Assembly (NCBI GenBank): GCA_964579845.1
Contig: CAZOHC010000012.1
Coordinates: forward strand, 1 to 28,003
Length of the DNA: 28,003 nucleotides
Source: CAZOHC01 sp964579845
GTDB lineage: Bacteria; Patescibacteriota; Microgenomatia; Levybacterales; UBA12049
Direction: 5' to 3'
Below are positions 6,659 to 15,442 of this stretch, piece after piece; positions within the stretch are counted from its first letter, which is position 1; every line of letters starts with the position of its first letter. A model generated the notes under the pieces. It saw only the letters and a list, made by a program, of their open reading frames with translations. It did not search any database and was not told the DNA's origin. The translations under genes and the position numbers were made by a program.

Positions 6659-9454
6659 TTAAGCAGAAGTTGCAGGATAATGGCACTTCTTGAATTTTTT
6701 TCCTGAACCGCACCAGCAAGGATCGTTGCGGCCTAATTTTTTGTTCGAGTCAGCTGCTCCTGCTGGAACGTTTTTATCCTCTGATGTATTCAGGATTTGT
6801 TTTTTTGCCGGAGGGGTGGTCACGGGATTATTTATTGTTTTTTTCTCCACCGAAGCATTGGAAGTTGCATCAGCTTGGTTCGCATTCGTATTTGTATGTA
6901 AGTGTAATCCTGCTTGCGGTGATTGTGCCAGATGGAATTTAAAAATTCTATGGACGATCTCATCATCGATATTGAATACCAGGTTTTCAAACATTCTGTA
7001 TGCTTCATTTTTATATTCAACTAACGGATCTTTCTGCGCATAACCCCGCAGTCCGATACCTGACCGGAGGTGTTCAATCGAATCCAGATGGTTCATCCAG
7101 AGATTATCGATAACCTGAAGCATGACAATTTTCTCAAGTTGCCGCATTAACTCAGGTGTCATCTGCTCCTCACGCTTATCGTAGAGATCATGGGTCAACT
7201 TTGCCAGAAACTCGATTTTCTCATCAGAACCGCCTGCCTGTTCAAGCTGCATGATAAGTTGTTTTTGCGATGCTTCATCAAACTGAACGATAGTCATGTA
7301 ACTCTCAATAATTTTCTCATTCACAGAACCGGTATCATCCGTTAATTGCGCTTGTTCTGCTGCCATAACCAAACTGGTGATTGATGCATCAATTCTCTCT
7401 AAGATATCATCCTTGAGAGATACATCTTCATCATCAACACGGTCGTTCTTCGCTGCTTCTGATTCTAAAACTTTTTTCCGTAACGCATAAATAATTTCCC
7501 GTTGTTTATTAAGAACGTCATCATACTCAACGACATATTTTCGTCCGTCGAAATGAAATCCTTCTACCTTCACCTGAGCATTTTGAATCGCTTTGGAAAC
7601 CAACCCATGCTCAAGTGGCACATCTTCAGGCATATTAAACCGAGTCATAAGTCCTGCAATTCTGTCGCCACCAAAAATACGCATGATATCATCATCCAAC
7701 GCTACAAAAAAACGCGATGATCCGGGATCTCCCTGGCGACCTGATCGTCCGCGAAGCTGATTATCAATTCTTCGTGACTCATGCCGCTCAGTTCCGATAA
7801 CCATGAGTCCCCCTAGTTCCAAAATTTCATTATGTGCCTTCTCCCAGGCTTTCCACTCTGCTGATTTTTTATCGGTTTTACCATCCTCTGACTTCGGCGC
7901 CTCACCTCCGAGGATAATATCAACACCACGGCCTGCCATGTTCGTTGCGACCGTCACTGCACCTTTTTTTCCTGCTTCAGCAATAATCTCAGCCTCTCTC
8001 GCATGATTTTTCGCATTTAATACTTCATGTTTAATCTTCCTCCGCTTGAGAAGATCTGAGATGATGACATTTTTATCAATTGAAGTCGTACCGACGAGAA
8101 CAGGTTGTCCTCGTTTATGTGCTTCCTCAACCGCGTCTGCAACCGCGGATAACTTTGCACGCATGGTTTTGTACACTGCATCCGGATAATCAATTCTCGT
8201 AACAGGGTTGTTGGTCGGGATAGCGACAACATCAAGCTTGTAGATCTTTTTAAATTCTTCCGCTTCCGTTACAGCAGTTCCGGTCATACCCGCTAGCTTC
8301 TCATACATACGGAAATAGTTCTGCAAAGAAACAGTTGCCATTGTTTTTGATTCCCGTTGGATCGGGACACCCTCTTTCGCTTCGATAGCTTGGTGCAACC
8401 CGTCAGACAAACGCCTGCCTTCCATAAGTCGACCGGTAAACTCATCAACTAACACAACCTGTCCGTCTTTCACAATATAATCTTTTTCCCGCTTAAAGAG
8501 CGCTCTCGCTTTTAATGCAGCTTCGAGGTGATACACCGTATCGAAATCTTTTTCGTAGATATCAGAAACACCAAACATCTTCTCAATTTTTCCGATGCCA
8601 TGATCAGTAAGGTGTGCTGTTTTCAGTTTTTCATCTATTTTATAGTCCAGCTCCGGTGAAAGTTTTTTAATTAAATCCGCATATTCATAGTATCGTGCTG
8701 AGGGAGATTCATCAGGTGTTGAGATTATATGAGGCGTCCTCGCTTCATCAATTAACACAGAGTCTACCTCGTCAACAATTGCATAATGATGCTTGCGTTG
8801 CACCATATCTGAGAGACGCTGGACCATATTATCTCTGAGATAATCAAAACCGAACTCTGAGTTGATCCCGTACACGACATCAGCTAAATACGCTTCCTTT
8901 CGTGACACCGGTTTGAGGTGGGCTATACGTGAATCACTGACATTCTGAGCAGTGTACTCTTCATCATACAGGAATGACGCGTCATTAATTATTGAAGCAA
9001 CTGACATACCCAGGAGCTGGAATACAGGGGCCATCCAGCCGGCATCACGCCTGGCGAGGTAATCATTGACCGTAACCAAGTGAACGCCTTCTCCGCTCAA
9101 GGCATTCAAATACAATGCCGGAACAGCGGTTAAGGTCTTTCCCTCTCCGGTTTTCTGTTCAGCTATTTTTCCTCTCGACAACACAATGCCTCCCATAATC
9201 TGAACATCGAAATGTCTGAGTCCGATGGTTCGACGTGCTGCTTCTCTGACAAGAGCAAAAGCTTCAGGAAGAATGTCTTCAAGTGTTTCGCCTGCTTCCA
9301 GTCTCTCACGAAACTTTTCTGTTTCTTTCGGAAAATCTTTATCTTTCAGTTTTTTGACTGTATCTTCTAGGTCGTTAATTTTATTAACGAGTGGTAGTAA
9401 CTTGGAGATTTCTTTCTCGTTGGAGTCAAATATTTTATTAATTACAGAGAGCAT
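6659..9454 (-). CDS. secA: Protein translocase ATPase SecA
   Basis: SecA is the ATPase motor that pushes preproteins through SecYEG. The 931-residue product shows the DEAD motor with Walker A TGEGKT (102-107), DEVD (228-231), a preprotein-binding domain, the second motor domain (NMAGRGVDI and QLRGRSGRQGDPGSS motifs), helical scaffold and wing regions, and a C-terminal SEC-C zinc motif with C913, C915, C924 and H925. The frame is open upstream to 9520, but family N-termini match MLSVINKIF, so I start at 9454. There is no SD. An extended -10 (TGC-TACAAT) ends 11 nt before this ATG, implying an almost leaderless mRNA. The Thr/Asn/Lys-rich linker before SEC-C is variable in the family. It is presumably the exporter of the signal-bearing proteins nearby. 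Confidence 0.97.
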   Translation of the reverse strand: MLSVINKIFDSNEKEISKLLPLVNKINDLEDTVKKLKDKDFPKETEKFRERLEAGETLEDILPEAFALVREAARRTIGLRHFDVQIMGGIVLSRGKIAEQKTGEGKTLTAVPALYLNALSGEGVHLVTVNDYLARRDAGWMAPVFQLLGMSVASIINDASFLYDEEYTAQNVSDSRIAHLKPVSRKEAYLADVVYGINSEFGFDYLRDNMVQRLSDMVQRKHHYAIVDEVDSVLIDEARTPHIISTPDESPSARYYEYADLIKKLSPELDYKIDEKLKTAHLTDHGIGKIEKMFGVSDIYEKDFDTVYHLEAALKARALFKREKDYIVKDGQVVLVDEFTGRLMEGRRLSDGLHQAIEAKEGVPIQRESKTMATVSLQNYFRMYEKLAGMTGTAVTEAEEFKKIYKLDVVAIPTNNPVTRIDYPDAVYKTMRAKLSAVADAVEEAHKRGQPVLVGTTSIDKNVIISDLLKRRKIKHEVLNAKNHAREAEIIAEAGKKGAVTVATNMAGRGVDIILGGEAPKSEDGKTDKKSAEWKAWEKAHNEILELGGLMVIGTERHESRRIDNQLRGRSGRQGDPGSSRFFVALDDDIMRIFGGDRIAGLMTRFNMPEDVPLEHGLVSKAIQNAQVKVEGFHFDGRKYVVEYDDVLNKQREIIYALRKKVLESEAAKNDRVDDEDVSLKDDILERIDASITSLVMAAEQAQLTDDTGSVNEKIIESYMTIVQFDEASQKQLIMQLEQAGGSDEKIEFLAKLTHDLYDKREEQMTPELMRQLEKIVMLQVIDNLWMNHLDSIEHLRSGIGLRGYAQKDPLVEYKNEAYRMFENLVFNIDDEIVHRIFKFHLAQSPQAGLHLHTNTNANQADATSNASVEKKTINNPVTTPPAKKQILNTSEDKNVPAGAADSNKKLGRNDPCWCGSGKKFKKCHYPATSA

Positions 9455-9465
9455 AATCAGGCTAT

Positions 9466-9474
9466 ATTGTAGCA
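9466..9474 (-). promoter_or_regulatory. Extended -10 promoter of secA
   Basis: TGCTACAAT on the minus strand is an extended -10 element. Its 3' end is 11 nt from the ATG at 9454, so the leader would be about 5 nt. No convincing -35 is visible. Confidence 0.5.
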
Positions 9475-9508
9475 TATCCAGCCTAAAAAAACTGTAATTC
9501 TTACAAAA

Positions 9509-9543
9509 ACCCCTCATCACTCGGTAAAGTTGCGATGAGGGGT
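9509..9543 (-). terminator. Rho-independent terminator of the H1-like gene
   Basis: A perfect 9-bp stem (CCCCTCATC at 9510-9518 and GATGAGGGG at 9534-9542) with a 15-nt loop is followed on the minus strand by TTTTTG. It lies 12 bases past the stop of the lysine-rich small gene and upstream of the secA promoter, separating the two units. Confidence 0.85.
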
Positions 9544-9554
9544 AGAGAGAGACA

Positions 9555-9674
9555 TTATTTCTTTTTCTTCGTTGCGGCCTTTTTCTTTACCGTCTTCTTT
9601 ACCGTTTTCTTTACTGTTTTTTTAACAGCCTTTTTTACTGCTTTTTTCGCTGTAGCCTTTTTCTTCACTGCCAT
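9555..9674 (-). CDS. Lysine/alanine-rich histone H1-like small basic protein, 39 aa
   Basis: The ATG at 9674 has a near-perfect SD, GGAGGTGA (9681-9688), 6 nt upstream. The product has 39 residues, 20 of them lysine, arranged as repeated KKAV/KKTV units with only Ala, Val and Thr between, and ends in KKKK before TAA. It resembles the C-terminal tails of eukaryotic histone H1 and bacterial H1-like or AlgP/PAKKA-repeat proteins, which bind DNA non-specifically. A nucleoid or RNA-binding role is inferred. It forms its own unit: a strong terminator follows, and more than 200 nt separate it from serS upstream. A TTGACA at 9796-9801 could be its -35, but the best -10 (TATGAA, 9769-9774) has a 21-nt spacer, so the promoter is uncertain. 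The reverse strand has an open frame here (9535-9843) encoding poly-Phe, a mirror artefact of the lysine codons. Confidence 0.85.
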   Translation of the reverse strand: MAVKKKATAKKAVKKAVKKTVKKTVKKTVKKKAATKKKK

Positions 9675-9894
9675 GGTATTTCACCTCCTTTTTTCGTCGA
9701 AAGCCTGCTACTGCAGAACGACGAATCTGTCTGTTATGGAGACTTTTATTGAACCTGAACAGAATACATTCATAGTGCGGTACAACGAGATATTTTGTCA
9801 AATAAATTTATTGCCTCAAAAAACAATATTTGGCTTACTATGACAAGGTAAAATATATTACCCCCTATTGTATGGTTATGAAGAAAATGAGAGG

Positions 9895-11130
9895 CTAGAG
9901 GAGAGGAGTAAGTCTATCTTTTTTAAGATACTGGCGTAATACGTCAGGAACGATGACCGTCCCGTCTTCCTGCTGATAATTCTCAAGAATCGCGATGATC
10001 GTTCTTCCGATCGCAAAAGCAGTTCCGTTAAGGACTGACGCATATTTCCTTTCACCATTGTCAGTGTATTTAATATTCAGCCTCCTGGATTGGAAATCAG
10101 TGACCGTCGAAACGGAAGTGACCTCTCTATATTTTTCTTGGGATGGAATCCAAGCTTCAATATCGAATTTCCGCGCAGCAGGAAACCCCAGATCTCCCGT
10201 ACACATTTTAACCACCTGATAAGGAATATCCAGTGCTGTGAAGAATTTTTCTTCCAACGAGAGAAGATACTCATGTTCACGGTCATCCTCTCCTTCCGGT
10301 ACGAAGCTTACCATCTCAATCTTATCGAATTGATGAACTCTGAGGATTCCCCTCGTGTCTTTCCCGTAACTTCCTGCCTCACGCCTGAAGGCGGGAGAAA
10401 AGCCGACGTATCGCTTCGGCAATGAATCACTCGGGATTACCGTATCCATGTGCATAGGAACCAAAGACTGTTCAGCTGTTCCGACAAGATATAAGTCATC
10501 GTGGGCTAGTCTGAACATATCTTCTTCACCGCCGTTTTCCATATACCCTAGTCCTCTCATTGTTTCTTCTTTAATTAATACCGGAGGAATAACAGGTGTG
10601 AAGCCCTCTTTCACCAAAGTATCCATAGCAAACTGCACGAGTGCAAGCTCCAACAGTACCCCATCACCTTTCAGGTACGCAAATCGCGCTCCGGAGACTT
10701 TGGCTGCTTGCTCTATATCAAGAATTCCCAGTCGTTCACCCAGTTCGACGTGGTCTTTTGGTGAGAAAGGTAACACGCTTGGCTCTTTGTACTTCCTGAT
10801 GACATCATTTTCCGTATCATTTTTTCCTACTTTAACATCTTCTTTAGCAGGGTTCGGAACCTTATATAGCCATTCTTGCAGCTCTTCGGCAACGGCATGC
10901 AATGCTGCCTCTTCTTTATCTAACTGAACCTTAAGCTCTTTTCCTTTTTCGATATTACGCTCTTTCGCCGCCTTATTCCGATCTTCGCGAAGTACCTGAA
11001 CAACACGAGAGAGCTCTCCATGTCGCTGATCTATCTCAAGAAGATGATTAATATCAATCTCAACTCCTTTATGCTTTGCAGCCTCCTGCACTTTTTTAGG
11101 ATGTTCTCTGATATATCTAATGTCTAACAT
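9895..11130 (-). CDS. serS: Seryl-tRNA synthetase
   Basis: This is a class II aminoacyl-tRNA synthetase that charges tRNA-Ser. The 411-residue protein has the N-terminal long helical arm (about 1-95) that contacts the tRNA extra arm, then the catalytic domain with TAE (218-220), motif 2 FRREAGSYGKDTRG (248-261) and motif 3 NGTAFAIGRT (368-377). The family's usual SSCSN before DFQ(A/S)RR reads TSVST here (338-342), a mild departure. Length is normal to slightly short. The ATG at 11130 matches the family N-terminus (MLDI..R..P). It lies 7 nt after a TATAAT box with no SD, so the mRNA is probably leaderless. rpsT lies upstream on the same strand with 52 nt between. Confidence 0.97.
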   Translation of the reverse strand: MLDIRYIREHPKKVQEAAKHKGVEIDINHLLEIDQRHGELSRVVQVLREDRNKAAKERNIEKGKELKVQLDKEEAALHAVAEELQEWLYKVPNPAKEDVKVGKNDTENDVIRKYKEPSVLPFSPKDHVELGERLGILDIEQAAKVSGARFAYLKGDGVLLELALVQFAMDTLVKEGFTPVIPPVLIKEETMRGLGYMENGGEEDMFRLAHDDLYLVGTAEQSLVPMHMDTVIPSDSLPKRYVGFSPAFRREAGSYGKDTRGILRVHQFDKIEMVSFVPEGEDDREHEYLLSLEEKFFTALDIPYQVVKMCTGDLGFPAARKFDIEAWIPSQEKYREVTSVSTVTDFQSRRLNIKYTDNGERKYASVLNGTAFAIGRTIIAILENYQQEDGTVIVPDVLRQYLKKDRLTPLL

Positions 11131-11137
11131 TACAGGG

Positions 11138-11166
11138 ATTATAACTCTTCAGGGGAACGTGGTCAA
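11138..11166 (-). promoter_or_regulatory. Sigma70-type promoter of serS, positioned for a leaderless mRNA
   Basis: TTGACC (11161-11166), a 17-nt spacer and a perfect TATAAT (11138-11143) on the minus strand. Seven bases separate the -10 from the serS ATG, so the transcript should begin at or next to the start codon. Confidence 0.8.
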
Positions 11167-11182
11167 TGAAATATGGAGGTTG

Positions 11183-11533
11183 TTATTTTTTTCTTGCGGC
11201 GATTGCTGCAGCTTTGTTCGCAACTGCTTTTCTCTTCATCGCTTTTTTCGTCAGACCTTTTCCTGTTGCTTTTGCTTCTTCTTTAAGTTTTGCTACAATT
11301 TCAGGTGTTAGTTTTGATAGCGATGATTTCATCCTTGCAGCTTTGTTCGCATGCATGAGATGGTTCTTCGCTGCTTTATCAATCGCGGAACTCGCTCTAC
11401 TCAGCGCTTCCGGCGTCGGATCTTCTTTTGCAGCTTTTACCAAGCTTTTATAAAGAACTTTTATTCGCTTGTTAGCAAGTGTTCTTGTTTTATCCTGACG
11501 TAATTTCTTTTTCGCGTGTTTTAATAGTGGCAT
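11183..11533 (-). CDS. rpsT: 30S ribosomal protein S20 (bS20)
   Basis: This is a primary 16S rRNA-binding protein of the small subunit. The 116-residue product is basic and helical, with the S20 pattern of K-rich N-terminus, LYKS(L/K)VK region and AAKNHLMHANKAARMKSSLSK. It is longer than the usual 85-90 residues because of a Lys/Ala-rich C-terminal tail (about 88-116). The ATG at 11533 follows a TAAAAT box by 6 nt with no SD, so the message is predicted to be leaderless. It is divergent from murJ and upstream of serS, which has its own promoter. Confidence 0.93.
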   Translation of the reverse strand: MPLLKHAKKKLRQDKTRTLANKRIKVLYKSLVKAAKEDPTPEALSRASSAIDKAAKNHLMHANKAARMKSSLSKLTPEIVAKLKEEAKATGKGLTKKAMKRKAVANKAAAIAARKK

Positions 11534-11539
11534 AGCGGT

Positions 11540-11568
11540 ATTTTACCATGATATACTTAAAATCGCAA
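11540..11568 (-). promoter_or_regulatory. Sigma70-type promoter of rpsT, positioned for a leaderless mRNA
   Basis: TTGCGA (11563-11568), a 17-nt spacer ending in TGG, and TAAAAT (11540-11545) on the minus strand. The -10 ends 6 nt before the rpsT ATG. It lies back to back with the murJ promoter. Confidence 0.75.
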
Positions 11569-11573
11569 TATTC

Positions 11574-11603
11574 TTGAGCTCAACTCCTTCGTATGCATAC
11601 TAT
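11574..11603 (+). promoter_or_regulatory. Sigma70-type promoter of murJ
   Basis: TTGAGC (11574-11579), an 18-nt spacer and TACTAT (11598-11603) on the plus strand. The predicted start near 11610 gives a leader of about 58 nt containing the murJ SD. Its -35 is five bases from the -35 of the divergent rpsT promoter. Confidence 0.6.
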
Positions 11604-11668
11604 ATGAAGATTGATTGATCCTCATCCACTTCTTCCATGCAGGAAAAAGCTATAAGGAAAAGTTATTT

Positions 11669-13333
11669 ATGACAGATATCGTAAGAAAAAGCCTCAATCT
11701 TCTTTTGAAGCGACAGACAAATATTCTCTCTGCTGCATTTATCCTCATGACCACGGTGATTTTTTCTCAGATTCTCGGACTGGTACGTGATCGCCTGTTA
11801 CTTTCAATTTTCGGTGCTTCGAACACACTCGGAATTTATCAATACGCGACACAACTTCCGGAAACTCTTTTCCAGCTCACTATCGCAGCAGCAATTACTT
11901 CAGCCTTTATTCCGGTGTTCTCTGACTACCTGGAAAAAAATAGAGAAGAAGAAGCACATAAGCTCGCGTCTACGCTGCTGACTGCAGGTCTCATTATTTT
12001 CTTATGTTTGTCGATAATTCTCTCTGTTTTTGCTGAATTTTTCCTATCAATCTTTAATCTCGGCGGAGGCTTTTCCTCAGAGCAGATGAGTCTCATGGTC
12101 AGTCTGATGAGAATTGTGACAATCGGCCAGATACTGTTTATCATCGGAACGTTCTATACTGCGCTTTTGCAATCATATAATCACTTTTTTATACCAGGGA
12201 TTGCAGGAGCCACGTATAACCTCGGTATAATTCTCGGGATATTAGTTTTTGCGCCTTTCATGGGGATTTATGCTGCTCCTGTCGGAATTATTATCGGTGC
12301 TATACTCTTTATTCTGGTCCAGATACCGCTCGTTAAAAAAACAGGATTTTCTTTTATTCCATCACTTGATGCCCTCTGCTCTGAAGGAATCAAAAAGATC
12401 ACAAAACTCATGGGACCACGCATGCTTTCAATTGCAGTCCTTCAGATAGGTACGGTTGCAATCGCGTCGTTTATTTCTGTCCTTGAAAATCACGGAAGAA
12501 TGAACCTTCTCTATAATCTTGCGAAAACACTGGCATATGCTCCGGTAATGCTATTCGGGCTGACAATTGCACAAGCGGCTTTTCCGATACTATCACGGGA
12601 AAAGGATAAACTGGATGAATTTAAAATGACATTCATCACGAGTTTTAATCAAATGCTCTACCTAATTCTTCCGGTCTCTGCAATTATTCTCGTGTTACGT
12701 ATTCCAATAGTTCGCTTGTTTTATGGTGCAGATATGTTCGACTGGGCAGCTACCGTGTTGACCGGACAAATTCTTGCGTATCTCAGTTTATCGATTTTTG
12801 CACAGGCTCTCTCCGTACTCTTATATCGAGCTTTTTTTGCATTACAAAACACGATGACACCACTCATCGTCGGTGCCGCATCAACAATATTTATGATAGC
12901 TCTGACCTATTCTATGGTTGTCGTGGGAAATGGCGGTATACAGAGTGTCGCAATCGCGTTTACGATTGCGAACATTCTTCAGGTTATCGTTCTTTTCCTT
13001 ATTTTGGATCGTCGGGTAGGGAGATTCCATAAAGGAGAGCTTATATTTTCAATTACGAAATTTTTTATCTCAACCCTCTTTATGGCAATCGCATTATATA
13101 TTCCCCTAAAACTGCTCGATCAATTAGTTATCGATACGACCAGAACAGCAGGATTACTTGCATTAACCGGTATATCAACTGCCGCAGGACTTTTTCTCTA
13201 TCTGCTCTTAACTTGGCTCTTAAATGTCAGTGAAGCGAAAACCTACATTGCGATGTTGAGAAAACTTGGAAACTGGCGGGATATCTTAGATAAAACTGAT
13301 GAAGTCATCGGTCCGAATGGACAGAACCATTAA
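11669..13333 (+). CDS. murJ: Lipid II flippase MurJ (MviN family)
   Basis: MurJ flips lipid II across the cytoplasmic membrane for peptidoglycan synthesis. The 554-residue product is highly hydrophobic with about 14 transmembrane helices. It carries the MviN signature near the N-terminus: a G-L-x-R-(D/E)-R loop (ILGLVRDRLL), then TLPETLFQLTIAAAITSAFIPVFSDY-like family sequence, and FALQNTMTPL late in the protein. An in-frame ATG at 11615 would add 18 residues; I chose 11669 because AAGGAAAA (11654-11661) lies 7 nt upstream and the family begins just before the first helix. It belongs to the MOP exporter superfamily, so other polysaccharide-lipid flippases are the alternative. It converges on groEL with a shared terminator. 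Confidence 0.92.
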   Translation: MTDIVRKSLNLLLKRQTNILSAAFILMTTVIFSQILGLVRDRLLLSIFGASNTLGIYQYATQLPETLFQLTIAAAITSAFIPVFSDYLEKNREEEAHKLASTLLTAGLIIFLCLSIILSVFAEFFLSIFNLGGGFSSEQMSLMVSLMRIVTIGQILFIIGTFYTALLQSYNHFFIPGIAGATYNLGIILGILVFAPFMGIYAAPVGIIIGAILFILVQIPLVKKTGFSFIPSLDALCSEGIKKITKLMGPRMLSIAVLQIGTVAIASFISVLENHGRMNLLYNLAKTLAYAPVMLFGLTIAQAAFPILSREKDKLDEFKMTFITSFNQMLYLILPVSAIILVLRIPIVRLFYGADMFDWAATVLTGQILAYLSLSIFAQALSVLLYRAFFALQNTMTPLIVGAASTIFMIALTYSMVVVGNGGIQSVAIAFTIANILQVIVLFLILDRRVGRFHKGELIFSITKFFISTLFMAIALYIPLKLLDQLVIDTTRTAGLLALTGISTAAGLFLYLLLTWLLNVSEAKTYIAMLRKLGNWRDILDKTDEVIGPNGQNH

Positions 13334-13366
13334 CGAAGCAGATTCTCATTACTTACCAGCCACAAA

Positions 13367-13386
13367 AAATCCGCTTTCGCGGATTT
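13367..13386 (-). terminator. Bidirectional terminator between groEL and murJ
   Basis: An 8-bp stem AAATCCGC/GCGGATTT with a 4-nt loop. On the minus strand the loop is GAAA (GNRA type) and the stem runs into six T, ending the groESL unit. On the plus strand it is followed by ATATTTT and can also serve murJ. Confidence 0.88.
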
Positions 13387-13423
13387 ATATTTTCGGATGG
13401 GATTTCTGATTTTCCGTGGCTAC

Positions 13424-15079
13424 TTAGAAGCCGCCCATACCTCCCATACCGTCCATGCCGCCAGGCATACCGCCACCTGCCGGAGGATTTTTCTCAGGAA
13501 TATCAGTAATCAGTGCTTCCGTTGTCAGGATCATTGTAGCAACTGATGCAGCATTGACAAGTGCCATTCTGGTAACTTTGGCCGGATCAATAATACCCAT
13601 ATCAAGCATATTACCGAGCTTATTCGTCATCACATTAATACCTTCTTCAGGCTTCTTTGCGTCTTTAACTCGCTGCATCGCTTCCTGAATGTTTAATCCT
13701 GCATTTGAAAGTATACCGGTAAGCGGTGCTGAGAGCGCATTGAAGAGAATCATTGAACCGGTGTCTGTGTATCCACCTTCGATCCCGGTTGCTTTCTTTG
13801 GATCAACGAGCAAAGCGTTTCTCGCTCTGAATAATGCAATGCCACCGCCGGGAACAACGCCTTCTTCAAGCGCTGCTTTCGTCGCAGCAACAGCATCGAT
13901 AACACGCTCTTTTCGTTCTTTCATCTCGATTTCAGTAGCTGCACCCACATTGATGACTGCAACGCCTCCTGAAAGTTTTGCGAGGCGCTCCTGTAATTTC
14001 TCTCTATCAAAATCTGACGTGGATTCCTCGATTGCACGTTTTATCTGAGCAACTCGTGCATTGAGTGATTTGGCATCACCCTTTCCTCCGATTATTCTGG
14101 TGTTATCTTTATCAGCCCAAACCTTATCTGAGCGGCCACAGTCTTCTAGTGTAACAGTCTCTAATTTCCGGCCTGTATCTTCGGAGATGACCGTTCCGCC
14201 TGTCAGAATAGCGATATCTTGGAGCATTTCCTTTCTCCGATCACCAAAACCAGGTGCTTTTATCGCCAAGGTGTTAAAGGTTCCTCGAAGTTTATTCAGA
14301 ACTAATGTAGCAAGCGCTTCACCGTCGATATCATCAGCAATAATTACTAAATTCTTGGAAACTTTTACCAGAGATTCGAGGAACGGAAGTAGTTCCTGGA
14401 GTGAGGAAATTTTCTTATCAGTAATAAGGATATACGGGCTGTCGATTTCAGCTTCCATGCGATCAGAGTTCGTGACAAAGTACGCTGAAGCATACCCTTT
14501 ATCAAACTCCATACCTTCCTTGTAATCGATTGAGAGTTCGACACCGCGTCCTTCTTCAACGGTGACGACGCCGTCTTTACCGACTTTTGTCAGTGCCTCA
14601 GCAATCATCTCACCGATTTGTTCATTCTGTGCCGAGATAGTTGCAACTTTTTTAATATCGTCACCTTCAACATTGTTCTGCATTGCTTCTACTGCTTTCA
14701 GAACTTTCTCAATACCACCATCAATCTCCTGCTTCAAAAGCATGGCATTATAACCTTGACTGATACTCTGGAATCCTTGGTTAACAATCTCGCGGGCGAT
14801 GATCGTAGCAGTTGTCGTACCGTCACCGGCAACGTCATTTGTCTTGCTGGCAGCTTCTTTCACCATCTGAGCTCCCATGTTTTCAAACGGATCACTCAGC
14901 TCTACTTCTTTCGCAACTGTCACACCGTCATGAACTACAGTAGGTGCACCCCATTTTTTATCAAGCGCAACATTCCGGCCTTTTGGTCCAAGTGTTGTCG
15001 TTACAGCATTTGCCAACTGATTAACTCCGCTGATTAAAGCTTGTCTTGCATCTGATCCGTATTTAATTTGTTTTGCCAT
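13424..15079 (-). CDS. groEL: Chaperonin GroEL (60 kDa, Hsp60)
   Basis: This is the ATP-driven 14-mer folding chamber that works with GroES. The 551-residue protein has GPKGRNV (31-37), the ATP motif GDGTTT (85-90), the EEGVVPGGG region preceded by the conserved catalytic Asp (VIDAVAAT), and a C-terminal Gly/Met-rich tail (MPGGMDGMGGMGGF). Length is typical. The start MAKQIKYGSDAR matches the family; AAAGGA lies about 12 nt upstream. It follows groES by 38 nt in one operon and ends at a strong hairpin terminator. Confidence 0.98.
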   Translation of the reverse strand: MAKQIKYGSDARQALISGVNQLANAVTTTLGPKGRNVALDKKWGAPTVVHDGVTVAKEVELSDPFENMGAQMVKEAASKTNDVAGDGTTTATIIAREIVNQGFQSISQGYNAMLLKQEIDGGIEKVLKAVEAMQNNVEGDDIKKVATISAQNEQIGEMIAEALTKVGKDGVVTVEEGRGVELSIDYKEGMEFDKGYASAYFVTNSDRMEAEIDSPYILITDKKISSLQELLPFLESLVKVSKNLVIIADDIDGEALATLVLNKLRGTFNTLAIKAPGFGDRRKEMLQDIAILTGGTVISEDTGRKLETVTLEDCGRSDKVWADKDNTRIIGGKGDAKSLNARVAQIKRAIEESTSDFDREKLQERLAKLSGGVAVINVGAATEIEMKERKERVIDAVAATKAALEEGVVPGGGIALFRARNALLVDPKKATGIEGGYTDTGSMILFNALSAPLTGILSNAGLNIQEAMQRVKDAKKPEEGINVMTNKLGNMLDMGIIDPAKVTRMALVNAASVATMILTTEALITDIPEKNPPAGGGMPGGMDGMGGMGGF

Positions 15080-15117
15080 AAATCTAAATATCCTTTACTG
15101 ATTAAGCATTCTCACTT

Positions 15118-15435
15118 CTAGCTTACAATAGCCAGTATGTCTTTGTCTTCAACAAGTGTCCATTCCTCGTTCTCAACTTTTACTTCATTCCCACCCCATT
15201 TTTTATACATAACTTTTTGTCCGGGTTTCACGGACATAGGAACTCGCTCGTCGCCGTCTTCATTCCATGCACCCTCACCCACAGCGATAACTTCACCTAT
15301 TTGTGGTTTTTCTTTTGCTGTATCAGGAAGAAGAATGCCGCTCGCTGTTTTTTCTTCAGCTTGCACAGGCCTTATTAGTACGAAGTTATGTAATGGCTGG
15401 ATCTCAGTTTTGGTTGTTGTTGCTTTCTTAACCAT
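15118..15435 (-). CDS. groES: Co-chaperonin GroES (10 kDa)
   Basis: This heptameric lid caps GroEL. The 105-residue product has the Cpn10 fold signatures: L-x-(D/N)-x-V-(L/V)-(I/V)-(R/K)-P near the N-terminus, the mobile loop with ASGI(L/I)LPD-x-A, G-x-V-x-A-V-G-x-G, and V-x-(Y/F)-K-K-(W/Y)-GG. A Thr/Lys-rich extension of about 10 residues precedes the conserved part. It is the first gene of groES-groEL, with a consensus promoter and a degenerate CIRCE about 8 bases upstream of the ATG. No strong SD is present (AGAGTGA is the nearest). Confidence 0.97.
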   Translation of the reverse strand: MVKKATTTKTEIQPLHNFVLIRPVQAEEKTASGILLPDTAKEKPQIGEVIAVGEGAWNEDGDERVPMSVKPGQKVMYKKWGGNEVKVENEEWTLVEDKDILAIVS

Positions 15436-15442
15436 AATTGAA

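Noticed and set aside
9455..9520. N-terminal extension of SecA from 9520
   Set aside because: It overlaps the terminator and the predicted -10; SecA homologues start at the equivalent of 9454.
9535..9843. Plus-strand open frame encoding a very Phe-rich protein
   Set aside because: It is the reverse complement of lysine codons of the minus-strand H1-like gene, which has a strong SD and terminator; the Phe-rich frame has neither.
9738..9843. 35-codon plus-strand frame from an ATG at 9738
   Set aside because: There is no SD or promoter, and it runs through the likely upstream region of the H1-like gene.
11615..11668. Longer murJ N-terminus
   Set aside because: There is no SD before 11615, whereas AAGGAAAA precedes 11669; the extra residues do not resemble MurJ.
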